Notes under the pieces: model-generated | The model's database searches: none | What the model was told of the DNA's origin: nothing | The model's input: only the letters and a program-made list of their open reading frames with translations | Assembly: GCF_002155145.1 (NCBI RefSeq) | Contig: NZ_CP021323.1 | Span: forward strand, 3,224,001-3,288,000 | Length of the DNA stretch: 64,000 bases | Direction: 5' to 3' | DNA from: Kushneria konosiri | GTDB lineage: Bacteria; Pseudomonadota; Gammaproteobacteria; Pseudomonadales; Halomonadaceae | Translations under genes and position numbers: made by a program | Part shown: positions 17,638-26,596 of the stretch, in pieces | Position numbering within the stretch: the first letter of the stretch is position 1 | How the letters are laid out: each line of letters opens with the position of its first letter

Positions 17638-18866
17638 CACGCGACACCATAACGTCACATGATCGCCCCGCGACCGTCATGAATGACCACGAGAATGATC
17701 CACAAGGCAGCAGTAGCCGACCGCCCATGAAGGTCGCTTTCGTGAGCGAAACCTGGGCGCCTGAAATCAATGGTGTTACACACACGCTTGGTCACCTGTC
17801 ACGCCATCTGAGCTCACAGGGAGTGTTGTTACAGCTGATTCGCCCCAGACCTCGAACCGAGCATCACGACGAGCTCATGGGTGAAGAGCTGCAGGTCGGT
17901 GCCATTCCCATTCCGGATTATGACGGTGTCAGCATGGGCTTTCCGGCACCCGGCAAGATTGGCCGGCTCTGGCGTGACCATCGACCCGACGTGGTCTACA
18001 TCGCCACGGAAGGGCCTCTGGGGCTTTCTGCCCTCAATCAGGCACGCAAGATGGGCATTCCTGTCATCAGCGGCTTTCATACCAATTTTGATCAGTACAG
18101 TCGCCACTACATCATGCTGAAGGTACTCAGTCCGCTGGTCAGGCCCTTTCTGCGACGCTTTCATAATCGCTCGACCATGACACTGGTACCTACCAGGGCA
18201 CAGGCGGACAATCTCGCCCAATATGGCTATGACAATGTTAATGTGCTCAGCAGAGGGCTGGATTGTGAGCGCTTTTCACCTCAACAGCGCGACACGTCGC
18301 TGCGTAAACAGTGGGGTGCCGATGAAGACACCCCTGTGGCACTGCATGTCGGGCGTCTGGCCGCCGAGAAAAATGTTTTGCTGCTGATCGATACACTTGA
18401 GGCCATGCGCCAGCGCCAGCCTGACCTCAAGGCCGTGCTGGTAGGTGATGGGCCACAACGTGCCCTGTTGGAGAAACGCCTTCCCTGGGCCCACTTCGCC
18501 GGTTTTCAGCGCGATCAGGCCCTGGCCAGGCACTATGCCAGTGCCGACATTTTCCTGTTTCCGTCCCTGTCGGAAACCTTTGGCAACGTCGTGATCGAAG
18601 CCATGGCCAGCGGACTGGCGGTGGCTGCCTTCGATTATGCCGCCGCCGGCGAGCTGATTTGCGAAGATATACAGGGTAAGCTTGCCGACCCTGAAAAACC
18701 GGCACAGTTTATCGAAGCAGCCGTAGCGCTCTGTAATGACATGGCTTCTGCCCGAAACATGGGGCGTGCTGCCTGTGAGCGGGTACATACACTGGGCTGG
18801 CCAAAGATTGGCGATGCCTTTATTGATTATCTGCGTCAGGCACAGGAGGTGAACGATGGCAGGTGA
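17634..18866 (+). CDS. Glycosyltransferase family 4 (lipid mannosyl/sugar transferase-like)
   Basis: GT-B retaining glycosyltransferase of 410 aa. About 31 variable residues precede the conserved start MKVAFVSETWAPEINGVT. FHTNFDQYSRHY is typical of the MgtA/SqdX-like group that glycosylates lipids, and the nucleotide-sugar-binding region has VALHVGRLAAEKN and the E-x7-E element SETFGNVVIEAMASG. The first ATG overlaps the previous stop (ATGA); a later ATG at residue 32 would also fit homology. The PAP2 gene overlaps its 3' end by 11 bp. Position between an acyltransferase and a PAP2 phosphatase suggests diacylglycerol as acceptor, but this is inference. Confidence 0.85.
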   Translation: MTRDTITSHDRPATVMNDHENDPQGSSSRPPMKVAFVSETWAPEINGVTHTLGHLSRHLSSQGVLLQLIRPRPRTEHHDELMGEELQVGAIPIPDYDGVSMGFPAPGKIGRLWRDHRPDVVYIATEGPLGLSALNQARKMGIPVISGFHTNFDQYSRHYIMLKVLSPLVRPFLRRFHNRSTMTLVPTRAQADNLAQYGYDNVNVLSRGLDCERFSPQQRDTSLRKQWGADEDTPVALHVGRLAAEKNVLLLIDTLEAMRQRQPDLKAVLVGDGPQRALLEKRLPWAHFAGFQRDQALARHYASADIFLFPSLSETFGNVVIEAMASGLAVAAFDYAAAGELICEDIQGKLADPEKPAQFIEAAVALCNDMASARNMGRAACERVHTLGWPKIGDAFIDYLRQAQEVNDGR

Positions 18867-19425
18867 ACGATTGATTCCAGTATTCAAGAGGCTCGACACC
18901 CTCGAGTGGAAAGCATGCAACAAGCTGGCGCGCCTTGGTGCCTATCGTCCGCTTCTTTTCATTCTGCGCTGGGCAAGCAGGCTTGGAGATGCACCAGCGT
19001 GGATCGTCATGTGCCTGAGCATTCCGCTACTGACGCAGTGGTGGTACGGATGGTTTCTGGGGGTCTGCTTCGGCCTTTCGGCCGCGGTTGGCGGCATTTT
19101 ATATCGCCTGCTCAAGAATCGTCTGTGTCGTGAACGCCCCTACATTTCCTTTGAAATCCCCTGCACCATGCCGCCACTGGACCGTTACAGCTTTCCCAGC
19201 GGTCATACCCTGCATGCCGTGATGTTTACCACGCTGGCGGCATTGTTCGTTCCACAACTTTTGATTGTGGTTGCCCCCTTTGCCGTGCTGGTCATGCTGT
19301 CCCGCGTGATTCTGGGGCTTCACTACATCACTGATGTTGCGGCCGGCGCCCTGATCGGATTTGTACTGGCTCACGGTATGGCACTGATCATTATCGCCCT
19401 TCGCGGCATGCTGTTCGGCATGTAA
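18856..19425 (+). CDS. PAP2-family membrane phosphatase
   Basis: Membrane acid phosphatase, 189 aa, with five or six hydrophobic segments. All three PAP2 motifs are present: KNRLCRERP (KxxxxxxRP), FPSGH, and SRVILGLHYITD (SRxxxxxHxxxD). Members dephosphorylate phosphatidic acid, phosphatidylglycerophosphate (PgpB) or undecaprenyl pyrophosphate. AGGAGG lies 5 nt before the ATG, inside the upstream glycosyltransferase. It is the last gene of the cassette, with a strong terminator 27 bp after its stop. In this setting phosphatidic acid to diacylglycerol is an attractive role, but PgpB-like or undecaprenyl roles remain possible. Confidence 0.88.
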   Translation: MAGERLIPVFKRLDTLEWKACNKLARLGAYRPLLFILRWASRLGDAPAWIVMCLSIPLLTQWWYGWFLGVCFGLSAAVGGILYRLLKNRLCRERPYISFEIPCTMPPLDRYSFPSGHTLHAVMFTTLAALFVPQLLIVVAPFAVLVMLSRVILGLHYITDVAAGALIGFVLAHGMALIIIALRGMLFGM

Positions 19426-19451
19426 TCAGCATCGTCGCAGCATTATGCCTT

Positions 19452-19486
19452 AAAGGTCGGCCGCCGTTCTGCGTCGGCCTTTTTAG
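19452..19486 (+). terminator. Rho-independent terminator of the acyltransferase-PAP2 cassette
   Basis: AAAGGTCGGC pairs with GTCGGCCTTT (two G-T pairs) around an 11-nt loop and runs into a T-rich stretch. Confidence 0.8.
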
Positions 19487-19806
19487 TTTATTACTGTTGT
19501 ATCAGCTCTCCCCGGCACAGGCACCCACGCAAACAACGCGCGGGCTGCTCCATCTCTACCTCTTCTTCGCATACCTTTCTATCTCCCACTGTTCTGTCCC
19601 GCCAGCCGCTCTGGCTTTAACTTTGGTAACCCTTCGGACTAACGTCTTACAGCCAGATACGTCGTATTACTGAATGCTGTGTCAGACATAGTCAATAAAT
19701 CGACTGGAACCTGATGACGTTTCACACGGGTAAGCATTGAAAAATGCGGTGCCTGAGTAGAAGCAACTGTTTGTTCATTGTTGGATCAAGTTAACGGAGC
19801 GTGCCC
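19487..19806 (+). other. 320-bp gene-free leader region before the TRAP operon
   Basis: No open frame with family resemblance is seen on either strand. It contains a possible structured element at 19610-19657, listed separately, and the ribosome site of the first binding protein (GGAG, 7 nt before the ATG). The promoter of the TRAP operon should lie here, but I could not pick a convincing -35/-10 pair. Confidence 0.5.
19610..19657 (+). repeat. Inverted repeat / candidate leader stem-loop
   Basis: TCTGGCT at 19610-19616 is the exact reverse complement of AGCCAGA at 19651-19657. Just inside the right arm, TTAC (19647-19650) can pair with GTAA (19626-19629), extending the stem past a one-sided bulge. 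The loop contains CTTCGG. It lies about 150 bp upstream of the TRAP operon start. It could be an operator or an RNA leader structure. Confidence 0.3.
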
Positions 19807-20826
19807 ATGGATATTCGGTTTTCACTGAAGACGGGGGCCTTTCTTGTACTCGGCGCCCTATCGTTAAACGCTTATAGCGCCGAGTATGAGTGGAAATTTC
19901 AAGCCTCGGAGACCTCTGGCGAGCCCAGCTTCAAGATTAAACAGGAGTGGGCGGACAAGATCGAAACCATGACCGATGGTCGCGTGGCCATCGAAGTGAT
20001 GCCCATCAATGCCGTGGTAGGTCCAACCGAGACCCTTCAGGCCGTCAGCGCCGGGATCCTGCAAGGACATATGACAGATCCCAGCTATTTTTCGGGCCAG
20101 AATCCGGCCTTTGGCATGCTGGGTAATCTGGTTGGCGCCTGGCAAAACCCCTATGACTTTCTCGAATACATGAAATATGCCGGCGGCGAATCACTCTACA
20201 ACGAGCTGGTTGAGCCCTACGGTGTGCATCTGATTTCGGCGGCCACCTTCCCACTGGAGTCCGTCCCCTCAACGGTAGAGATCAAGACCATCGAGGATTT
20301 CAAGGGCCTCAAGATCCGTGCTCCGCAAGGGATGGTCTACAACATTTTTGAGCGGATCGGGGCGACACCGGTCAACCTGCCGGGCTCTGAAGTCTATACC
20401 GGTCTGGAAAAGGGCGTGATCGACGCGGCGGACTCCACCGTGCTTTCCAATAACGATGCCCAGGGACTTCACCAATTCGCACCCTACCCGCTCTACCCCG
20501 GCTTTCATTCCATGCCCATGATCGCCGTATCGATCAACAAGCAAATCTGGGACAGCCTGCCTCAGGACCTGCAGGTCACGCTCAAAACGGCCTTTGACCG
20601 CATGGGCTATGACCTGATTGCAAGACTCAAGGCACAGGATCTGGAAACGCTGGCCAAACTTGAACAGGACCCTGATGTACACCCTTATGATCTGCCGCCG
20701 GAAGAGCGCAAAAAGTTTCGCCAGGCGGCCGAGAAAGAGTGGCAGGAATGGGCCGGTCGCAATGAAATGACACAGAAGATCTACGACTCGGCCACCAGTT
20801 TTTTGCGCTCTCGCGACCTCCTTTAA
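19807..20826 (+). CDS. TRAP transporter substrate-binding protein, DctP family (first copy)
   Basis: Periplasmic solute receptor of a tripartite ATP-independent periplasmic transporter, 339 aa. A Sec signal peptide covers about residues 1-23, with mature protein from AEYEW. The conserved FKGLKIRAP carries the arginine that pairs with the carboxylate of TRAP substrates, and GSEVYTGLEKGVIDAAD is the classic DctP signature. This signature type occurs in receptors for alpha-keto or hydroxy acids, but the ligand is not readable. The ATG at 19807 is used rather than a GTG at 19801, because GGAG lies 7 nt upstream of it. A very similar second receptor follows 55 bp later. Confidence 0.92.
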   Translation: MDIRFSLKTGAFLVLGALSLNAYSAEYEWKFQASETSGEPSFKIKQEWADKIETMTDGRVAIEVMPINAVVGPTETLQAVSAGILQGHMTDPSYFSGQNPAFGMLGNLVGAWQNPYDFLEYMKYAGGESLYNELVEPYGVHLISAATFPLESVPSTVEIKTIEDFKGLKIRAPQGMVYNIFERIGATPVNLPGSEVYTGLEKGVIDAADSTVLSNNDAQGLHQFAPYPLYPGFHSMPMIAVSINKQIWDSLPQDLQVTLKTAFDRMGYDLIARLKAQDLETLAKLEQDPDVHPYDLPPEERKKFRQAAEKEWQEWAGRNEMTQKIYDSATSFLRSRDLL

Positions 20827-20881
20827 TGGCGGCGTGGCGCAATGGATAACACATCAATAACAACGGTAAAGGGAACTCATC

Positions 20882-21940
20882 ATGGCAATTCGTTTTCCAT
20901 TAAAAGCCTGCATTCTACTGGCACTGGGCAGTGCCGCGTTTAACGCCCATGCTGCCGAATATGAATGGACCTTCCAGACTTCGGAGACTTCCGGAGAACC
21001 TCAGTTCGAAATGAAAAAGGCATGGGCCGACAACGTGTCGAAAATGTCGGGCGGCCGTATCGCCATCGAGATATTGCCGGTTGGCGCTGTGGTACAGGCC
21101 AATCAGACCCTGCAGGCAGTGCGTTCCGGCATCCTGCAGGGACACCTGACCGATCCCAGTTACTTCACCGGTCAGAACCCTGCCTTCGGGATGATGGGCA
21201 ATCTGGTGGGAGCATGGAGTGATCCTTACGATTTCCTCGATTACATGAACAATGCCGGTGGCGAGGCGCTCTATAACAAGCTGGTCGAGCCGTATGGACT
21301 TCATCTGATCGGTGCTGCAGCGACCGGCCTTGAGTCGCTGCCCTCCAGCAAGCCGATACATTCCATTGCCGATATGAAGGGACTCAAGCTGAGGGCACCG
21401 GAAGGCATGGTCTACAACATCTTTGAAAAGGCCGGCGCCACACCGGTCAACCTGCCGGGCTCGGAGGTCTATACGGGGCTTGAAAAAGGCGTCATCGATG
21501 CTGCCGATTACACCGTTTTTGCCACCAACCAGGCTCAGGGCCTGCATGACTTTGCACCCTACCCGCTCTATCCCGGCTTCCACTCCCTGCCCATGGTCGC
21601 AGTCTCGATCAACAATGAAATCTGGCAGGGCCTGCCGGCCGACCTGCAGGCCATACTGACCACCTCCGTGGATGCCCTGGCCTACGAAATGGTCGCCGAA
21701 CTTAAAACACGTGATCTGGAAGCCGTGCGTGAGGCCCGCCAGGATCCGGACATCGAGATCATCGATCTGTCTCAGGAAGAGCGTGCGAAATTCAGGGATA
21801 TTGCCCGCAAGGAGTGGGCCGAGTGGGCTGAACGCAACGACATTACCCGTGAGTACTATGAATCGGTTGTGGCCTATCTCAGGGCACACAATCTGCTGCC
21901 CGCCAAAGACGGCAATGAAGCAACAGACACGTCATCCTGA
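20882..21940 (+). CDS. TRAP transporter substrate-binding protein, DctP family (second copy)
   Basis: 352-aa paralogue of the preceding receptor; most blocks are nearly identical (EYEW, SETSGEP, ILQGH, NLPGSEVYTGLEKGVIDAAD, FAPYPLYPGFHS). It has a signal peptide ending at about AHA and the conserved MKGLKLRAPEGM arginine segment. The two differ around the VIDAAD(S/Y)TV site and in the C-terminal tail, which here extends to KDGNEATDTSS. AAGGGA lies 7 nt before the ATG. Together with the DctQ and DctM genes it makes one operon with two receptors for one membrane pair, suggesting a widened or split ligand range. Confidence 0.92.
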   Translation: MAIRFPLKACILLALGSAAFNAHAAEYEWTFQTSETSGEPQFEMKKAWADNVSKMSGGRIAIEILPVGAVVQANQTLQAVRSGILQGHLTDPSYFTGQNPAFGMMGNLVGAWSDPYDFLDYMNNAGGEALYNKLVEPYGLHLIGAAATGLESLPSSKPIHSIADMKGLKLRAPEGMVYNIFEKAGATPVNLPGSEVYTGLEKGVIDAADYTVFATNQAQGLHDFAPYPLYPGFHSLPMVAVSINNEIWQGLPADLQAILTTSVDALAYEMVAELKTRDLEAVREARQDPDIEIIDLSQEERAKFRDIARKEWAEWAERNDITREYYESVVAYLRAHNLLPAKDGNEATDTSS

Positions 21941-22027
21941 TTGAACAGTCCTTGCGCAGACACGGCCAGACGTACGCTCTGGCCGTGTCATTACACGATC
22001 GATTTTCTCTGATGCAGAGGCTGTCTC

Positions 22028-22660
22028 ATGTCTACAGACCCTCAACGACAGCATGGCGTGGTCGAGGCTGGCGAGGAAGAACTCGCTCGCTCAAACCCCG
22101 ACCATATTGATCATGCTCCGGACCCGGTGCGCAGCCTTCTCGATCGCGGGGTCGTCTGGTGTGCCCGCGGTGCGGCCTGGCTGGTCTTTGCAGCCATGGC
22201 CATCAGCGTTCATGAAGTGCTCATGCGCTATGGTTTCAACTCCCCGACCTCCTGGGTGCATGAGAGCGTAGTGATGCTGGTGGCCGTCAGCTTTGCCCTT
22301 GGTGGCCCGGCGGCACTGGCCAGCAACCGTCACATTCGAGTACGCGTTCTCTATGACAGTGCCGGGCCACGTCTGCGCCTGTGGCTGGATCGTTTCAATG
22401 ATCTGGTCACCTTCGGCTTTTGTCTGGCCATGAGCTACGCCGCCTTCACCATGTTCTGGGATGCCTCACATAATCCCTTGGGCGACTGGCAGCTGGAGCG
22501 CTCAGGCACTTCATGGAACCCGCCATTCCCGGCCCTGGTAAAAGGCATCATCATGGTCGCGCTGATGGTCATGTGCGTACAGTCGCTGGTCCATTTCATT
22601 CAGTCCTTGCGAGGCAAATCTGCCGAGGCCCGACACAATGATGGGGAGGGCGCGTCATGA
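22028..22660 (+). CDS. TRAP transporter small membrane subunit, DctQ
   Basis: Small four-helix subunit, 210 aa. About 40 hydrophilic residues precede TM1 near WLVFAAMAISVHEVLMRYGF, where the E-V-x-x-R-Y pattern is the DctQ hallmark; SWVHESVVMLVAVSFALGG and RHIRVRVLYD follow as in other DctQ proteins. It joins the large subunit and the receptor in the inner membrane. AGAGG lies 7 nt before the ATG. Its stop overlaps the DctM start as ATGA, so the two are translationally coupled. Confidence 0.9.
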   Translation: MSTDPQRQHGVVEAGEEELARSNPDHIDHAPDPVRSLLDRGVVWCARGAAWLVFAAMAISVHEVLMRYGFNSPTSWVHESVVMLVAVSFALGGPAALASNRHIRVRVLYDSAGPRLRLWLDRFNDLVTFGFCLAMSYAAFTMFWDASHNPLGDWQLERSGTSWNPPFPALVKGIIMVALMVMCVQSLVHFIQSLRGKSAEARHNDGEGAS

Positions 22661-23958
22661 CCATTGCCGACGGGACAATTTTAATGGTCGGGGCGATCTT
22701 CGCTCTTTTGATTACCGGCCTGCCGCTGGCCTTCATTACCGGCCTGGTCGCACTGGCCTTTACCTTTGGCTGGTTCGGGCCGATGGCCATGCCGCTGGTT
22801 ACCAGCCGCATCTATGGGTTTGTGACCGAATATTCCCTGGTGGCAGTGCCAATGTTCGTGCTCATGGCCTCGCTGCTGGACCGCTCCGGTATCGCAAAGG
22901 ATTTATTTAACGCCATGCGCGTCTTTGCGGGGCGCCTGCCCGGCGGTGTGGCCGTGCAGACCGTGGTCGTGGCGTTCTTTCTGGCGGCGCTATCGGGCAT
23001 TATCGGTGGGGAAATTGTCCTGCTGGGCATTCTTGCCCTGCCACAGATGCTGCGACTGGGTTATGACAAGCACCTGTCCATCGGCGTTGTCTGTGCCGGC
23101 GGGTCGCTGGGCACCATGATGCCGCCCTCGATCGTGCTGATCATCTATGGCCTCATTGCCAGCGTTTCCATCGCGGATCTGTTCACTGCCGCCATTACAC
23201 CGGCTGTGATCCTGATGCTTTCCTACATAGGTTATGTGCTGGTGCGCTGTTTGAAAAACCCAAGCCTTGGCCCACCGTTGACCGAAGAAGACCGCCGCGA
23301 AACCTTTGCCACCAAGGGCAAGGCACTGCAGGCCATTATCGTGCCGGCACTGATCGCGGTACTGGTGCTTGGCTCGATCTATGGCGGTGTTGCCTCGGTC
23401 ACGGAAGCCGCGGCCATGGGCGTCTTCGGCGTATTGCTGGCTATCGTGCTGCGTGGTGAATTCTCGTTTAAAACCATGCACGAAAGCCTTGGCCAGACGC
23501 TCATGACCTGCGGGATGATTATCTGGATCGGCATCGGCGCGGCAGCACTGGTCGGGGTTTATAACCTGATGGGCGGCAACCGCTTCATATCAGGCATGAT
23601 CATGGGCCTCGACGTTGCCCCGATCGTCATCATTCTGGTGATGATGGGTATTCTGCTGATTCTGGGCATGTTTCTGGACTGGATCGGTGTAGCGATGCTG
23701 ACCCTGCCAATCTTTGTGCCCATCATTACGCAGCTGGGTTATAGCCCGATATGGTTCGGCATCCTGTTTGCCGTCAATATGCAGGTGTCGTTTCTCTCTC
23801 CACCATTCGGGCCCGCCGCGTTCTATCTCAAGGGAGTTGCACCGCCGGAAATCAGCCTCAAGGACATTTTTGTATCGCTGCTGCCCTTTATCGCCCTGCA
23901 GTTGCTGGTGCTCTTTGCCCTGCTGTTCTGGCCGGATCTTGCCATGTGGCTGGTATAG
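22657..23958 (+). CDS. TRAP transporter large membrane subunit, DctM
   Basis: 433-aa Na+- or H+-driven permease with about 12 hydrophobic segments. The TRAP-M features include the early VAVPMFVLMASLLDRSGIAKDLF stretch, CAGGSLGTMMPPSIVLIIYG (G-x-x-x-P-P-S), and the second-half pseudo-repeat with FLDWIGVAMLTLPIFVPI and LSPPFGPAAFYLKGV. It is the last gene of the TRAP operon and is followed by a strong terminator shared with the convergent gcvT. Confidence 0.93.
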   Translation: MTIADGTILMVGAIFALLITGLPLAFITGLVALAFTFGWFGPMAMPLVTSRIYGFVTEYSLVAVPMFVLMASLLDRSGIAKDLFNAMRVFAGRLPGGVAVQTVVVAFFLAALSGIIGGEIVLLGILALPQMLRLGYDKHLSIGVVCAGGSLGTMMPPSIVLIIYGLIASVSIADLFTAAITPAVILMLSYIGYVLVRCLKNPSLGPPLTEEDRRETFATKGKALQAIIVPALIAVLVLGSIYGGVASVTEAAAMGVFGVLLAIVLRGEFSFKTMHESLGQTLMTCGMIIWIGIGAAALVGVYNLMGGNRFISGMIMGLDVAPIVIILVMMGILLILGMFLDWIGVAMLTLPIFVPIITQLGYSPIWFGILFAVNMQVSFLSPPFGPAAFYLKGVAPPEISLKDIFVSLLPFIALQLLVLFALLFWPDLAMWLV

Positions 23959-23984
23959 GGCTCTCGCGTCTCACTTCCCGTCCA

Positions 23985-24013
23985 AAAAAGGCCCTGCATT
24001 GCAGGGCCTTTTC
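23985..24013 (+). terminator. Rho-independent terminator between dctM and gcvT, probably bidirectional
   Basis: AAAAGGCCCTGCA is followed by its complement TGCAGGGCCTTTT with almost no loop residues beyond a TT. Runs of A and T flank both sides, so it can serve both converging genes. Confidence 0.85.
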
Positions 24014-24022
24014 AGGCGTTGA

Positions 24023-25138
24023 CTAGCCACGGTAGTAATGGGTGGTGACGAAGGGCATCGATGTGACCGTCATATCCAGCCGACGGCCTCGCACCTCTGC
24101 CTGAAGCTTCTGCCCCGGTGTACAACACTCTCGCTTGATATAGCCCATGGCCACGGGTGCACCGACCGAGGGACCAAAGGTACCTGATGTCACCTCACCA
24201 ATGGGGTCGCCTTCCATGTTGAAGAGTTTGGTGCCCTCGCGCACCGGCGCTTTCCTATCTGCCTTCAGCCCGGTTCGCAGGCGTTCTGTATCCTGATTGG
24301 CCTGTTGGGTCAGAATCACATCCGCGCCGGGGAAACCGCCTTCACGCTCGCCGCCCTGGCGTCGAGCCTTGCCGATCGCCCATCCCAGCGAGGCCTCAAT
24401 GGGCGTGGTTTCCTTGTCCATGTCATGACCATAGAGGCAAAGTCCAGCTTCAAGGCGCAACGAGTCGCGCGCGCCCAGCCCGATGGGCTCAACCCCATCC
24501 TGGTCCAGCAGCCACTCGGCAATTCCTTGCGCGCCCTCGGCGGGAATGGAAAGTTCAAAGCCATCTTCCCCGGTATATCCCGAGCAGCTGACCCAGACCT
24601 CGTGCCCCATGATCTCGAACCGGGCGTGTTGCATGAAGGTGAGCTCTGTCGCCGACGGACACAGATTACCCATGACGTCACGCGCCATGGGCCCCTGAAG
24701 CGCCAGTAGCGCACGATCCTCGACCACCTCGAGGTCCCCACCTTCACCCAGCCCGCTTCTTAGCAAGGCCGCATCCGCCGCACGACAGGCAGCATTGACG
24801 ACCAGATAGAGATGGTCGCCGGCATTGACCGCCATGAAATCATCATGGATTCCGCCCACACTGCTGGTAAACAGACCATAGCGCTGACGACCCGGGGCCA
24901 TGCCCACGGCATCAATGGGCGATACCCGCTCCAGCGCCGTTGCCGGTTGGCTGCCATGAATCAGCATCTGCCCCATATGGGAGACATCAAACAACCCGCA
25001 TTTCTGACGCGTGTGCTCATGCTCACGCTTGATTCCCATCTCGAACTGGACAGGCATTTCATAGCCGGCGAAGGGAACAAATCTGGCCCCGCGCTGTTGC
25101 CAGAGCGTATAAAGCGGCGTGCGATGCAGGGTTGACAT
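24023..25138 (-). CDS. gcvT: Aminomethyltransferase, glycine cleavage T-protein
   Basis: Transfers the aminomethyl carbon from lipoyl-H-protein to tetrahydrofolate, releasing ammonia. 371 aa, the usual length. FDVSHMGQM near residue 50 and the start RTPLYTLWQQRGARFVPFAGYEMP are strongly conserved in T-proteins. CSGYTGEDGFELS and RLEAGLCLYGHDMDKETTPIEA contain the folate-site and signature residues. GGAGG lies 4 nt before the ATG. It lies downstream of the AGCS symporter on the same strand, apart from gcvHP, which face the other way about 1.8 kb off. Confidence 0.96.
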   Translation of the reverse strand: MSTLHRTPLYTLWQQRGARFVPFAGYEMPVQFEMGIKREHEHTRQKCGLFDVSHMGQMLIHGSQPATALERVSPIDAVGMAPGRQRYGLFTSSVGGIHDDFMAVNAGDHLYLVVNAACRAADAALLRSGLGEGGDLEVVEDRALLALQGPMARDVMGNLCPSATELTFMQHARFEIMGHEVWVSCSGYTGEDGFELSIPAEGAQGIAEWLLDQDGVEPIGLGARDSLRLEAGLCLYGHDMDKETTPIEASLGWAIGKARRQGGEREGGFPGADVILTQQANQDTERLRTGLKADRKAPVREGTKLFNMEGDPIGEVTSGTFGPSVGAPVAMGYIKRECCTPGQKLQAEVRGRRLDMTVTSMPFVTTHYYRG

Positions 25139-25231
25139 AAATCCTCCAAACCCGGGTCATGAATGAGTGCATTGAATGTGCACGGCTCATTGCCCGGTCG
25201 AGCCATGCACATAAAGCCTTTAGGTGCTGTT

Positions 25232-26596
25232 TTAGCGACGGCTGGTCGGCTGAACGGTACTGGCAAAATGCTCACGGGTCAGCTTGAAAACCACCGGAGA
25301 CAGCAGTGCCAGAGCAATAAGGTTGGGAATCGCCATCAAGGCATTGAAGGTGTCCGCCAGCAACCAGATAAAATCAAGATGCGCCATGGCGCCTACCGGA
25401 ATGGCCAGTACGAATGCAATTCGATAGAAACGCGCAGCACGGCTGCCAAACAGATACTGGAAGCACCGCTCACCGTAGTAGGACCAGCCCAGGATGGTGG
25501 TAAAGGCAAAAATGGCCAGCGCAACGGCAACGATGTAATCGCCGGGTCCCGGCAATGCCATACGAAACGCCATGGACGTCAAGGAAGCGCCGGACTCTCC
25601 CTCGAGCCATTGTCCGGAAGTGACGATGGCCAGCGCCGTGATGGAGCAGACCACGATGGTATCAATGAAGGTGCCCAGCATGGCCACCATGCCCTGCCTG
25701 ACCGGGCTATTGGTCTGAGCGGCTGCATGAGCAATGGGAGCACTGCCAAGACCTGCCTCGTTGGAAAAGACCCCTCGCGCCACACCAAAGCGAATGGCGG
25801 CGGCGACGGCAGCACCGGCAAAGCCACCTGCCGCTGAAATGGGCGTAAAGGCATGGCGAACAATCAGCCACAGTGCCTCGGGAATGGCCGCATAATTGAT
25901 CGCCAGTACAACCAGCCCGGCCAGCAGATAAGCGACAGCCATGAACGGAACCAGACGCCCGGCAACACTTGAAATGCGCTGAATGCCGCCCAGAATGACA
26001 GCGCCCGCCAGTACCATGATGACAAGGCCGGTCACCCATGAAGGAATGCTGAACGAGGTGGACAGGGCATCGGCCACTGAATTGGCCTGTACCGTGTTAC
26101 CGATACCAAAGGAGGCCAGCGTACCAAACAACGCAAACAGTACGCCCAGCCAGGCGTAGCGCTTGCCGAGGCCATTTTTGATGTAATACATCGGCCCGCC
26201 AACGAAATTGCCCTGATCGTCACGCTCGCGATAGCGCACGGCGCAGACCGCTTCGGCATACTTGGTGGCCATGCCCACCAGTGCAGTCATCCACATCCAG
26301 AACACGGCGCCCGGACCACCCAGCGCAATAGCGGTGGCCACTCCGGCAATATTACCGGTGCCGATGGTGGCAGAAAGCGACGTCATGAGCGCATTGAAGG
26401 ACGAAATTTCACCGCTGTCCTTTTCACCCGGCGTGCGTCCCTGCCAGAGCAGGCCAAAGGCGCGACCAATGTTGCGTATCGGCATGCCCTTGAGGCCGAT
26501 CTGCAGATAAAGTCCTACGCCCAGCAGCAACACCAGCATCAGTGGGCCCCAGACCACCCCATTAATGCCTGTTACCAGTCCCTGTAATGTTTCCAT
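25232..26596 (-). CDS. Sodium:alanine/glycine symporter, AGCS family
   Basis: Na+-coupled neutral amino-acid carrier, 454 aa, about 11 membrane helices. GxATGNIAGVA-type sequence appears as IGTGNIAGVATAIALGGPGAVFWMW, with GGPMYYI and ATKYAEAVCAVRYRE, the AGCS family signatures. The ATG at 26596 is preferred to upstream in-frame codons because GGGAAGG lies 5-6 nt before it. It is followed at 93 bp by gcvT, so imported glycine would meet the cleavage enzyme; that specificity is inferred from context. The upstream region is shared with divergent gcvH. Confidence 0.92.
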   Translation of the reverse strand: METLQGLVTGINGVVWGPLMLVLLLGVGLYLQIGLKGMPIRNIGRAFGLLWQGRTPGEKDSGEISSFNALMTSLSATIGTGNIAGVATAIALGGPGAVFWMWMTALVGMATKYAEAVCAVRYRERDDQGNFVGGPMYYIKNGLGKRYAWLGVLFALFGTLASFGIGNTVQANSVADALSTSFSIPSWVTGLVIMVLAGAVILGGIQRISSVAGRLVPFMAVAYLLAGLVVLAINYAAIPEALWLIVRHAFTPISAAGGFAGAAVAAAIRFGVARGVFSNEAGLGSAPIAHAAAQTNSPVRQGMVAMLGTFIDTIVVCSITALAIVTSGQWLEGESGASLTSMAFRMALPGPGDYIVAVALAIFAFTTILGWSYYGERCFQYLFGSRAARFYRIAFVLAIPVGAMAHLDFIWLLADTFNALMAIPNLIALALLSPVVFKLTREHFASTVQPTSRR

